A stretch of DNA of 56,029 bases from Symploca sp. SIO1C2 (GTDB lineage Bacteria; Cyanobacteriota; Cyanobacteriia; Cyanobacteriales; Coleofasciculaceae). Location of the stretch: positions 1-56,029 of the forward strand of contig JAAHFP010000042.1 in the NCBI GenBank assembly GCA_010672925.1, read 5' to 3'. Below the pieces are notes generated by a model. It was not told the DNA's origin. It made no database searches and was given only the letters and a program-made list of their open reading frames with translations. Of this stretch, positions 26,068 through 33,927 are shown in pieces. Position numbers and translations under genes: made by a program. The number at the start of each line of letters is the position of its first letter. Within the stretch, counting starts at the first letter, position 1.

Positions 26068-26162
26068 TATAGCAGTTGCCAGGGCAGTTAAGACATTCTC
26101 AGGTACGGTAAGTTAACAAGGGGCTTAAGCCCCTTGTCCTAATTGCCTTGGCAGTTGCTATA
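26068..26162. mobile_element. MITE-like inverted-repeat element, TATAGC family, copy 2
   Basis: Same ends as at 268-373 (TATAGCAGTTGCCAGGGCAG ... GGCAGTTGCTATA) and the same internal AAGGGGCTTAAGCCCCTT, in the same orientation. The interior is about 11 bp shorter. Confidence 0.78.
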
Positions 26163-26243
26163 ATCAATTCAAAATAATCTTTTCCTACATTTTGCATTTT
26201 GAATTAAAAAAATGGTCAATTAGACTAAAAATAGCTTATCCCT

Positions 26244-26411
26244 ATGCTTTACAGTCAATTTACTATCGAAAAGGTCAAACAAGATTTTCACCTCACAACT
26301 TTTGAAGGGGTTCGCTTTTTCCCAGACTCCCTAGAAACTATCGTACCAAGCCCTAGACTACAAGGCATTTTAGATGATTTACCTTGGGCGATCACTGTCG
26401 ATTCTAGATAA
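26244..26411 (+). pseudogene. Short ORF, possibly the 5' remnant of a larger gene
   Basis: 55 codons starting MLYSQFTIEKVKQDFHLTTF and ending in TAA at 26409-26411. The sequence looks like a genuine N-terminus, with good codon use and a hydrophobic/charged pattern, and not repeat DNA. It resembles the start of a cyanobacterial hypothetical (Uma2-like size) that I recall as much longer. A MITE begins about 50 bp after its stop, so truncation is plausible. Treat as tentative. Confidence 0.4.
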
Positions 26412-26458
26412 TTTTATGGTTCAAAAGCTTTTGCTCCAAGTTCCGAGTGCGAGTAAAC

Positions 26459-26639
26459 GTAGGTTGGGTCGAAGAACGAGACCCAACAGTTAATATATAG
26501 CAATCGCCAAGGTGGTTAGGACAATACCAAATGCTGAAACCTTTACCTGTCAATCTCTTTCCTTCTACCCTCTGCCCGGTCGCCTTTTGCTATACTACTG
26601 ATGTTGGGTCACGAAGAAAGTCTACCCAACCTACACTTT
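26459..26639. mobile_element. MITE-like element with GTAGGTTGGGT ends
   Basis: The left end CGTAGGTTGGGT...GACCCAACA (26459-26489) is itself palindromic. The right end (about 26604-26637, TGTTGGGTC...ACCCAACCTACA) is its inverted counterpart. Inside, TATAGCAATCGCCAAGGTGG (26496 on) matches the end of the other MITE family, which suggests nesting. The upstream ATG candidate of the next gene (26601) lies inside the right end. Confidence 0.6.
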
Positions 26640-27017
26640 ATGGTTCAACAGATAGAGGAAATCCTCGGCACGACAATTACTGAATATACCCCCAATGCTA
26701 TCAAGTTTGAGGGTTTGTCTTTGGAAGGATTACAACAGACTATTGCAGAAGGTTACACCACACCATCAGCAAATTTTAATGCGGCTCCATCCGTTGGTTC
26801 ATTTATCGAATTCGGACAACGTTGCCAAGAAAAGGGGGTGACAGCAACCTTTGATGGTATCGCATTTACTGACAGAGAAACCTCTAATTTGGTTGTTGAT
26901 GCAATAACAGTTATCGGTGTCACAAGCTTAGATTTTGCCGGGGAATTTGTGCAATTTGTTTGGGGTTGTGATGAAATGGAAATTAATTCTCAAAAATTAT
27001 TTGCCTGGTGGGATTAA
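26640..27017 (+). CDS. Hypothetical protein
   Basis: About 125 residues from the ATG at 26640 (MVQQIEEILGTTITEYT). Starting at 26601 would add 13 residues read from MITE sequence, which I find less likely. It is acidic, with no signal or membrane segment, ends WGCDEMEINSQKLFAWWD and looks like a small folded domain. No family is recognised. It lies between the VWA gene and the TROVE-like gene on the same strand. Confidence 0.6.
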   Translation: MVQQIEEILGTTITEYTPNAIKFEGLSLEGLQQTIAEGYTTPSANFNAAPSVGSFIEFGQRCQEKGVTATFDGIAFTDRETSNLVVDAITVIGVTSLDFAGEFVQFVWGCDEMEINSQKLFAWWD

Positions 27018-27236
27018 AGAGATGGGGAACAATACATAAAAGGAGACTTGCTCATGACAACCTCCTCAAACGGCAAAGAGAGATAAATTTTGCTGTCCAT
27101 TAGAACATTTGCTAGATTTAGAGTAACCGCTTGTGGGACTTCAGTGCGACTTCCGAACTCCCATCTGTAAAATGGCACTAGCTAGTCGTGCTTCCTTTCC
27201 CCAAGTGGTTTTGCTATCAACGAGATTACATCTGTA

Positions 27237-28664
27237 ATGGTTAACAGTTGGGCAAGCCGAGTTGAGCAAGTTGCCCAAGAAGATTTACTAATGTTCATCA
27301 ATGCTTGCCTCACCTGCACAGGACAGCGTGAGTTTTATGATGATGACTACGGACAGAAAGTCTCTTTAGATTTTTTGCATGACTATATTCTGGGTAACTA
27401 TCGCTTGCTTTATTGCCGTACTTTGGCTGCTGGCATTAACCACTTCAATCAAACCCAGATTGTGCTAAAACTTTTGGCAACAGGACGTGCAACAGCACCC
27501 GAACATAGGGAAGAAGAAAACCGTTTGATTACTGCAACCCTTGATAATTTGCCGCCTCATCGTGCTTGGAATCTACTAGTACAACTGCGCCAACAGCATA
27601 TTAATAACCGTCGCGCTAGAGCGATCGCTAAAAACTATATCACCAGTAGAGCAGAACTTCTAGAGTTCAATGCAGTCAAATATCGGTCAAAGTTGAGAGC
27701 AATAGTTGCCCACAATCATCTTAAGCTAGAAGACGAACTAAGTGCATTTCTCTTTCGCCACTGGCCCTCTCGCTTCCAATCAGAACTCTTTGAACAATTC
27801 CGTCGGGGTCACTACAGCGCTAGTGCTATTTATGATTTACCTTTTACTATCGCTGAGGGACTAGCAGCCAAACACAACATTCCCCGCGATGTATTTTTGT
27901 CACGTATTGAACAGCAAATGACTGTTGGCGAAAAACTGCGTTTGCAAAACAGTGCCGAAAAAGCTGGTATTGCCATTGAGATTGAACCTCACCGTTTGCC
28001 TTTAACCAAGTTGGCACTATACATACTGTCGTTAAGTCGAGATATTCGGCTCAAACGAAGAGATGAACTACACAAAGCGCTGCAAAAAAGTGCTTGTTCT
28101 ATACTTAAGCGTGCTCCCATCCAGTTTGGACGAGTAGCTGCTGTGCTCGATTGTAGCTACTCTAGCTCCGGTTCTTCAGAAAAACGCCGTCGCCCTTTAG
28201 GAATTGCCCTAGCTGTACATTATCTTTTGAGAGCATCTGCTCAAGAATACCAAGCTTTCTGGACTTTACCTACTACCGAACCATTGCTAGTTAGGCCACA
28301 GGGACAAACTAATTTAGCAGATCCTCTGCTATCTGCATTGGCTTGGCAGCCTGAGTTAGTGTTAATTGTTTCTGATGGTTGGGAAAATGATCCTCCGGCA
28401 GGGACAGCAGAATTATTACGAGTTTACCGGAGCAAACTTGACCCTCAGAAAAAGACTTCAATCATCCACTGCAATCCAGTCTTCAATGCCAACGATTTTA
28501 CCCTCAAACGCCTGAGCTCACTAATCCCAACTGTAGGATTACGGGATGCCGAGGATTTACCAGTAGTTCTCGGATTTGCCCGTTTTGCGGAAGGCAATGC
28601 AACCCTAGCTGAATTAGAAGAGTATCTAGCTAACCGTGTACGACAAGTAATAAGTAATAAGTAA
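27237..28664 (+). CDS. Ro60/TROVE-like protein: helical-repeat domain plus VWA domain
   Basis: 475 residues. Residues about 1-290 are all-helical and HEAT-like. Residues about 300-460 form a VWA domain with a complete metal site: DCSYS (DxSxS), the Thr of GQTNLADPLLSAL and the Asp of LIVSDGWEND. Helical ring plus C-terminal VWA is the layout of Ro60/TROVE RNA-binding proteins. Sequence similarity to classical TROVE is weak to my eye, so the call is by architecture. The C-terminus VISNK and its TAA are encoded by an AATAAGT heptamer array. The ARPP-2-like gene follows 52 bp later. No Y-RNA was recognised nearby. Confidence 0.6.
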   Translation: MVNSWASRVEQVAQEDLLMFINACLTCTGQREFYDDDYGQKVSLDFLHDYILGNYRLLYCRTLAAGINHFNQTQIVLKLLATGRATAPEHREEENRLITATLDNLPPHRAWNLLVQLRQQHINNRRARAIAKNYITSRAELLEFNAVKYRSKLRAIVAHNHLKLEDELSAFLFRHWPSRFQSELFEQFRRGHYSASAIYDLPFTIAEGLAAKHNIPRDVFLSRIEQQMTVGEKLRLQNSAEKAGIAIEIEPHRLPLTKLALYILSLSRDIRLKRRDELHKALQKSACSILKRAPIQFGRVAAVLDCSYSSSGSSEKRRRPLGIALAVHYLLRASAQEYQAFWTLPTTEPLLVRPQGQTNLADPLLSALAWQPELVLIVSDGWENDPPAGTAELLRVYRSKLDPQKKTSIIHCNPVFNANDFTLKRLSSLIPTVGLRDAEDLPVVLGFARFAEGNATLAELEEYLANRVRQVISNK

Positions 28665-28716
28665 TAAGTAATGAGTAATAAGTAATGAGTGACCAATAAC
28701 AAACAACAAATAACAA
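28646..28716. repeat. Heptamer arrays linking the TROVE-like and ARPP-2-like genes
   Basis: AATAAGT/AATGAGT units (28646-28690) contain the upstream stop codon. AATAACA/AACAACA units (28693-28716) run to the next ATG. The whole intergenic spacer is repeat. Confidence 0.9.
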
Positions 28717-29865
28717 ATGACCAAAAAACCGCCTCTTTTAGCCAATATTGATCTCAAAGGTTTAGAAATTGCTCCTTCACAAGTATGGGGTGCAATTCGC
28801 CTTGTTCCTTTATTAAGGCAGCAGATACGGACTGATTTGCGTCTAATAAAACGCAACTATGAGAGTGATCTAACTGTTGTATCTGTGAAGGATAACCTCA
28901 AATATTTTTCCTATGTACCCCATGGTTTGGTATTGACTTGGAGTGATGATGGCAGTCCTGTGGCAGCGATAGGTGGGCAATTATTAACCAAAGGGAAAGA
29001 ATTTGCCTGCGGACCAATGAAGGTACAGCTATTGCATCGTATGGCTAAGCGAGAGGGAAAGAATGCCCTGCGACTCTTGCCTTTACATTTGGCAATGGAG
29101 GGCTTTCTCTCGATGTTTTTCAATGGCCCAACAATTGCTTGGAGCGAATATTCCAAAAAAGTTCTCTCCCAAGGTCTTTCCCCACGAGTAGAGTGGTCAA
29201 TAGGGGGAAAAGCAATTACCCAACTAGAAGATGCACTACGCCTATTTGAAATCCATGAGCATCAGGTAGGGGTACTACTCTTTGTCTCTGAGATACTTGC
29301 TTCTGCGTTTATTGTTCCTACACCTGATGATTATCGCGCTTTACATACCAGTTTGCTAGAAGATTTCTATGGTGAAACCTTTTACTACCATGGACTATAT
29401 GGTACTGCTAGTAATTTGGTAGCAACTATTGACGAAAGTAGGATCAACAATCTCAATGATCTTAACCAAGCTTTGAAACAGATACGCGCTGACTGGTCAG
29501 CTTTTCAAAGTTTTATGGCTGATGATTTATTGCAACGGTCTATCCATGCTAAACGAATATACACTGCGGGAGGATTTAGCTTACAACGCTTTATGACAGA
29601 TCTTTCTCGAACTAAAAACAACTATATTGGTGAAGCGATTGTCGATAATTTAGCTCACCTACAGTACCTGAAAATCTACGGACTCTCGGCAGCACAGACT
29701 AAGAGAGCTTATTTGTTACAACAATTAGCTGCTTACGATTGGAACTTGGAGCGTACTGCCCTTGCCCAAAATGATACTTTGGAACAGTTGGTTTACCGCA
29801 TAGAAAAAGCAGGTTTTGGTTATTTACTTAATAATCAGTTGCGAGAGAAAGTTATCATTCAATAA
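28717..29865 (+). CDS. ARPP-2-like conserved protein
   Basis: 382 residues, no signal or membrane segment. The N-terminus (LKGLEIAPSQVWGAIRLVPLLR) resembles what I recall of the ARPP-2 family, described in the context of RNA-repair gene neighbourhoods; this needs an HMM check. The middle has a conserved-looking LHLAMEGFLSMFFNGPTIAWSEYSKK and the C-terminal third is helical. It sits 52 bp after the TROVE-like gene and is probably co-transcribed. The TAA stop falls within the dispersed 39-bp repeat, and the start directly follows a heptamer tract. Confidence 0.6.
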   Translation: MTKKPPLLANIDLKGLEIAPSQVWGAIRLVPLLRQQIRTDLRLIKRNYESDLTVVSVKDNLKYFSYVPHGLVLTWSDDGSPVAAIGGQLLTKGKEFACGPMKVQLLHRMAKREGKNALRLLPLHLAMEGFLSMFFNGPTIAWSEYSKKVLSQGLSPRVEWSIGGKAITQLEDALRLFEIHEHQVGVLLFVSEILASAFIVPTPDDYRALHTSLLEDFYGETFYYHGLYGTASNLVATIDESRINNLNDLNQALKQIRADWSAFQSFMADDLLQRSIHAKRIYTAGGFSLQRFMTDLSRTKNNYIGEAIVDNLAHLQYLKIYGLSAAQTKRAYLLQQLAAYDWNLERTALAQNDTLEQLVYRIEKAGFGYLLNNQLREKVIIQ

Positions 29866-29896
29866 TTGATAATGAACAATGGATAATGGATAATTA
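29858..29896. repeat. Dispersed 39-bp repeat, copy 2, carrying a stop codon
   Basis: It matches 23061-23099 at 38 of 39 bases. The first bases encode the last residues and TAA (29863-29865) of the ARPP-2-like gene. Confidence 0.85.
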
Positions 29897-30013
29897 CCTC
29901 TCCTTGAAATGAGAATTTTTATTAAGAATTGAAAACAGAATCATTAGTTTTTTGCACTTGGCATTAAGTAAAAGTAGCATAGATAGTATTGATAAATTGT
30001 CGGCCCTCAATTC

Positions 30014-30109
30014 TATAGCAACCGCCCTGGCGATTAGGACAAGGGGCTTAAGCCCCTTGTTAACTTCCCTTACCTAAGAATGTCTTAAAGCGCCCTGGCG
30101 ACTGCTATA
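30014..30109. mobile_element. MITE-like inverted-repeat element, TATAGC family, copy 3
   Basis: It is inverted relative to copies 1 and 2: it starts TATAGCAACCGCCCTGGCGA and ends GGCGACTGCTATA, with the AAGGGGCTTAAGCCCCTT palindrome near the left end. It lies upstream of the kinase gene. The rest of 29866-30176 shows only the 39-bp repeat and AT-rich DNA. Confidence 0.78.
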
Positions 30110-30176
30110 CATCATCTGAGCATCTACTTACAAGGATAAATCTATATTTACCGATAATCAGCTAAGTAGAAGACTC

Positions 30177-31931
30177 ATGAGTAATCCTGCCAATTATTCT
30201 CCCCCTAAAAATTTATCTAAACGCCCCCGCTATCAAAAAATCAAAGAACTTGGACGCCATCCTCAAGGTACTCGTGTGACTTACCTAGCAAAAGATAATG
30301 TCACTCAGCAACCAGTAGTGATCAAAAAATATATATTCGATAAATCTGAATTTAACATCTCTGCTATCAAGATCTATAAAGATAAAGTTAAAGCCTTATC
30401 CCAACTCAAGCACCCTAGTATTCCTCGTTATCTGAGTTTCTTGCCTACCGAAGATGGCTTTTGCACAGTGCGGGAATACAAAAAGGCTAAACCATTAGGA
30501 AAGCTAAGCAACTGTGAACCGGAGCAGTTTAAGCAAATTGCCTCCTCTTTATTAGAAACTTTAGTCTACTTGCAAAATTTTGAGGCTGCGATTATTCACC
30601 GAAATATTACGCCAGAAAATATTTTGGTTGATGAGCAACTGAATGTTTACTTAGTAGATTTTGGTCTGCCTTATATTAACAGTAGTGGGAAACCAAAAAA
30701 CTCCTTAGCAGGAACACCAGGCTTTATGCCAAGGGAACAGGTGCGCAATCGAGAACTTAGTGAAGCAACAGACCTCTATGGCTTAGGAGCAACATTAAGC
30801 TGTTTGCTGACTCAGACAGCATCTAACCAAATTAACCAATTAATGACCCAAGATGGTCACCTGAATATTGCAGGCTTAATTCCTGAAGAGGTGAGCTTTG
30901 AGTTGGTTGAGTGGTTAGAAACCATGATGAAACCATACCCAAGACAACGTTACCCTAATGCTGTTGCGGCCTTGGAAGCCCTCAATCAAATTGATATTTC
31001 GCGATCGCCTGAAGTTAAATTAAAACCAGATTACCTAGAATTTACCGCCGCTAGCTATGGTGAACAACTCGCCCAAATCGTTACCGTGACTAACGATGTT
31101 CCAGGGACTTTACTCCAAGGCAGTTGGCAAGTTAATCCTGATTCCCAGAAGCCTAACCGTCGTGCTTCCTCTCGTTGGATTGCTTTTGAACCAGCGCAGT
31201 TTGAGGCTAACCAGGCTGAGTTTCAGATTAAGGTTGATACTAGTAAGCTGATGGCAGATAAAGTATATGAACGGGAAATTATCTTAGATACCAACGCTAA
31301 GCCAAAAACTCGCTCTTTAATCATTCAAGTACAAACGGCTCCCCTAATTACAGAAAAACTGCCCCTAACTTCTCTCATCGTATTGCTAGCTGTTGCCTAT
31401 GGAGGAGGCTTCTTGGGAAGTTTGCTGTTTGGTGATACTGGCCCTTTTTTAAGGTTGAGTTACATTGGGCTAGTATTTGGAATGATTTTGGGAGGGGTAG
31501 GGGGCATGGGAGCTGCTTTTGGGATGATACCTCTATTTTGCAGTGTAGTTTTTATGTGTATTCTTTTTTGGTGGGCTCCTTTACCTTTATATGGTCATAT
31601 CGAGCTTCTGTTTGGTTTTATCATTGGAGTGCTGGTTTTCTCTGTAGCTGGCTATATCATCAGGTACAATTTTGGGAAGCGAATCCAGAGTGGATTGTGG
31701 CCAATGTTGCAGGGAGTACTCTCTGAGAAAGGAATGCTTTCCTTGTTAATGGCAATTTTCGGTATTAGTCTGGGAATTGCGCGACAAGTGGGACTACTCA
31801 ATGCCTTAGTAATAGTACCCTTAGTAGCAACAGGCATCCCTGTGGGTATTATTCTGTTTCGTATCTATTTTGAGCGAATGCAACGGATTAGTAAATATCA
31901 CCAATCTGAACCACGTTTAGTGAAACCTTAA
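30177..31931 (+). CDS. Ser/Thr protein kinase-like membrane protein with an HRN catalytic loop
   Basis: 584 residues. A kinase domain (about 19-270) has the ATP lysine Lys50 (VVIKKY), DFG at 161-163 and the APE-like PGFMPREQ region. The catalytic loop reads HRNITPENIL: the HRD aspartate is Asn143. The glycine loop (GRHPQGTRV) is also degenerate. A beta-sandwich-like domain (about 283-385) follows, then about six transmembrane helices (400-565). It may be a weak or pseudo-kinase; HRN variants do occur among cyanobacterial kinase homologues as I recall. The membrane tail puts the kinase domain on the cytoplasmic side. Confidence 0.85.
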   Translation: MSNPANYSPPKNLSKRPRYQKIKELGRHPQGTRVTYLAKDNVTQQPVVIKKYIFDKSEFNISAIKIYKDKVKALSQLKHPSIPRYLSFLPTEDGFCTVREYKKAKPLGKLSNCEPEQFKQIASSLLETLVYLQNFEAAIIHRNITPENILVDEQLNVYLVDFGLPYINSSGKPKNSLAGTPGFMPREQVRNRELSEATDLYGLGATLSCLLTQTASNQINQLMTQDGHLNIAGLIPEEVSFELVEWLETMMKPYPRQRYPNAVAALEALNQIDISRSPEVKLKPDYLEFTAASYGEQLAQIVTVTNDVPGTLLQGSWQVNPDSQKPNRRASSRWIAFEPAQFEANQAEFQIKVDTSKLMADKVYEREIILDTNAKPKTRSLIIQVQTAPLITEKLPLTSLIVLLAVAYGGGFLGSLLFGDTGPFLRLSYIGLVFGMILGGVGGMGAAFGMIPLFCSVVFMCILFWWAPLPLYGHIELLFGFIIGVLVFSVAGYIIRYNFGKRIQSGLWPMLQGVLSEKGMLSLLMAIFGISLGIARQVGLLNALVIVPLVATGIPVGIILFRIYFERMQRISKYHQSEPRLVKP

Positions 31932-31979
31932 ATTTGTTATTTGTTATTTGTTATTTGTCATTTGTCATAAGAACACTCC

Positions 31980-32020
31980 AGATGCCAGATTTTTCAGGAA
32001 GTCCGGCATCTTTTCTGTAG
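31980..32020 (+). terminator. Possible intrinsic terminator after the kinase gene
   Basis: AGATGCC (31980-31986) pairs with GGCATCT followed by TTTTC near 32006-32016. The loop is long (about 18 bases), so moderate support. A TTTGTTA heptamer tract sits between the stop and this hairpin. Confidence 0.5.
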
Positions 32021-32108
32021 AATGTCGATTAACAAGAGACGAAAAAGCAGATACTATAAACCTTACAGCCTCCAAGCTTTCTTATCTTCTCACTTGCATT
32101 TACTATAA

Positions 32109-33602
32109 ATGATGAGTAATGCTTCAACTACATCCTGGAATGATGTTCGCGCTGCTTTTCGGAAAATCTGGGGATATGAAAATTTCCGTCCACCTCAGGG
32201 AGAAATTGTTCGCACCCTGCTCTCCCAACAGGATGCTCTGATTGTGTTACCCACTGGTGGTGGCAAGTCAATTTGTTTTCAACTTCCAGCCTTGTTACAA
32301 ACGGGATTAACCTTAGTAATTTCCCCTTTGGTAGCTTTGATGGAAAATCAGGTACAGGAATTGCGTGAGCGCCGATTACCTGCTTCTTTGTTACACAGTG
32401 AACTACCCTCCTGGAAACGCAAGCAAACTCTCCAGGCATTAGAAAAGCAACAGCTGCGATTACTCTATCTATCACCAGAAACCCTACTCAGTGCTCCAGT
32501 ATGGGAACGACTGTGCCAACCGCAGCTTCAAATTAATGGATTGATTTTGGATGAAGCTCATTGTTTGGTACAGTGGGGGGATACTTTTCGACCAGCCTAT
32601 CGACGGTTGGGTGCAGTAAGACCAGCCTTACTCCAAAGTAAATTAACTGGGGCTAACATAGCCAGCTTAGCAAAGCGAAGTTCCTTCGGTATCGCTGCCT
32701 TCACCGCTACTGCGGATCCCAAAGCCCAGCAAACTATCTGCAAAGTTTTGCAGCTAAAACAGCCAGAAGTATTTTTAATCAGCCCCTATCGGCAAAATCT
32801 CCACCTCAAGGTACAGACTGTTTGGACACCTAGAGGACGCCGCCAGCAAATGTTAAAGTTTATCCAAGCAAGGGCTAAACAAGCAGGATTGGTCTATGTG
32901 CGCTCTCGCAAAGATAGTGAGGATTTAGCCCAGTGGTTCCGGCAACAAGGTTACACCACAGCAGCTTACCATGCGGGATTAAGTGCTGAAGAGCGGCGAG
33001 CGATCGAAGCTAGTTGGCTCAAGGGGAAAACTCAATTTGTCGTTTGCACCTGTGCCTTTGGTATGGGTATCAACAAACCAGATGTTCGCTGGGTAGTACA
33101 TTTTCAAGCTCCCCAACTGTTATCAGAATATATTCAAGAAGTAGGTAGAGGAGGAAGGGATGGTAAGCCAGCGGATGCCTTGACATTGGTCAGTGAGCCC
33201 ACAGGGTGGCTTAATCCAGAGGATAAGCAGCGACGAGAGTTTTTTGAGCAAAAATTGCGATCGCAATTTCAAAATGCCCAACGATTAAGCCAAAAATTAC
33301 CAGCCCAAGGAGAGGTAACAGAAGTAACTAAAAAGTTTCGCGATGGTGGAATTGCTTTATCTCTCCTCCACAGTGCTGGACAATTGACATGGCAAGACCC
33401 TTTCCATTACCGCAAACAGTCTTCAACTAAATCCGGCTCCCTTAACCAGTTGATTGTTACCCAGCAGCAGATACAGTCTCAAATGACTCAATACCTGACT
33501 ACCCGTAACTGCCGTTGGCAATTTTTGTTAAAGGCTTTCGGTTTTACCAAAGAGGCAGCAGGATTTAGGTGCGGTCGTTGTGATAATTGTTTAAGACACT
33601 AG
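32109..33602 (+). CDS. recQ: RecQ-family ATP-dependent DNA helicase, compact form
   Basis: 497 residues, shorter than the roughly 600-700 of typical RecQ. Walker A LPTGGGKS is at 47-54, the DEAH box at 148-151, motif V/VI FGMGINKPDVRWVVHF and EVGRGGRDG near 345. The zinc-binding cysteines (CRW...RCGRCDNC) close the protein. No HRDC domain is present, and winged-helix sequence is reduced. It unwinds 3'-5' in recombination and fork repair. A second ATG follows the first at once; the exact start is uncertain. Confidence 0.92.
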   Translation: MMSNASTTSWNDVRAAFRKIWGYENFRPPQGEIVRTLLSQQDALIVLPTGGGKSICFQLPALLQTGLTLVISPLVALMENQVQELRERRLPASLLHSELPSWKRKQTLQALEKQQLRLLYLSPETLLSAPVWERLCQPQLQINGLILDEAHCLVQWGDTFRPAYRRLGAVRPALLQSKLTGANIASLAKRSSFGIAAFTATADPKAQQTICKVLQLKQPEVFLISPYRQNLHLKVQTVWTPRGRRQQMLKFIQARAKQAGLVYVRSRKDSEDLAQWFRQQGYTTAAYHAGLSAEERRAIEASWLKGKTQFVVCTCAFGMGINKPDVRWVVHFQAPQLLSEYIQEVGRGGRDGKPADALTLVSEPTGWLNPEDKQRREFFEQKLRSQFQNAQRLSQKLPAQGEVTEVTKKFRDGGIALSLLHSAGQLTWQDPFHYRKQSSTKSGSLNQLIVTQQQIQSQMTQYLTTRNCRWQFLLKAFGFTKEAAGFRCGRCDNCLRH

Positions 33603-33927
33603 ACAAGAAGGCAGGAGGCACCAACCCACCCCTAACCCCTCCTTGGAGGGGAACCGGAGGCAGAAGGCAGTCCCGATGAAAAAAGTCTTTTCACCACTAT
33701 GCATGAAAATCTCTCTCTCCGTGTCTCCGTGTCCCCGCGTCCCCGCGTCTATTTTAAGATTAGAAGGCTCCAAAGAAAGAATACTTGTGTAGGTTATGGG
33801 AAGAGATAAAACCTGGGTTATAATCCTTGATTTAGCGTTATGACTCAGGGACTGAATTCTAGACAAGTGTCGAAACCCCCTAAACTAAAATCAATACTCA
33901 ATGTAGAATTTGATAGGAGGGCTTGCC
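33603..33927. other. Intergenic region, repeats only
   Basis: It contains the hairpin CCCCTCC (33636-33642) / GGAGGGG (33645-33651), and a CCGTGTCT/CCGCGTCC octamer tract (33716-33751) of the family also inserted in speA. No gene is visible. An ORF on the minus strand (33591-33866) runs through repeat and has no family signal. Confidence 0.7.

Noticed and set aside
27054-27086. Ten-codon ORF with a good AAGGAG site (MTTSSNGKER)
   Set aside because: Too short to claim. It may be the relic of a gene start, since no frame continues.
27018-27236. Possible Y-RNA next to the TROVE-like gene
   Set aside because: I looked for a tRNA-like arm or a long terminal stem and found none convincing. A covariance search would decide.
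33591-33866. Minus-strand ORF of 91 codons after recQ
   Set aside because: It includes the octamer repeat and a hairpin and has no family signal.
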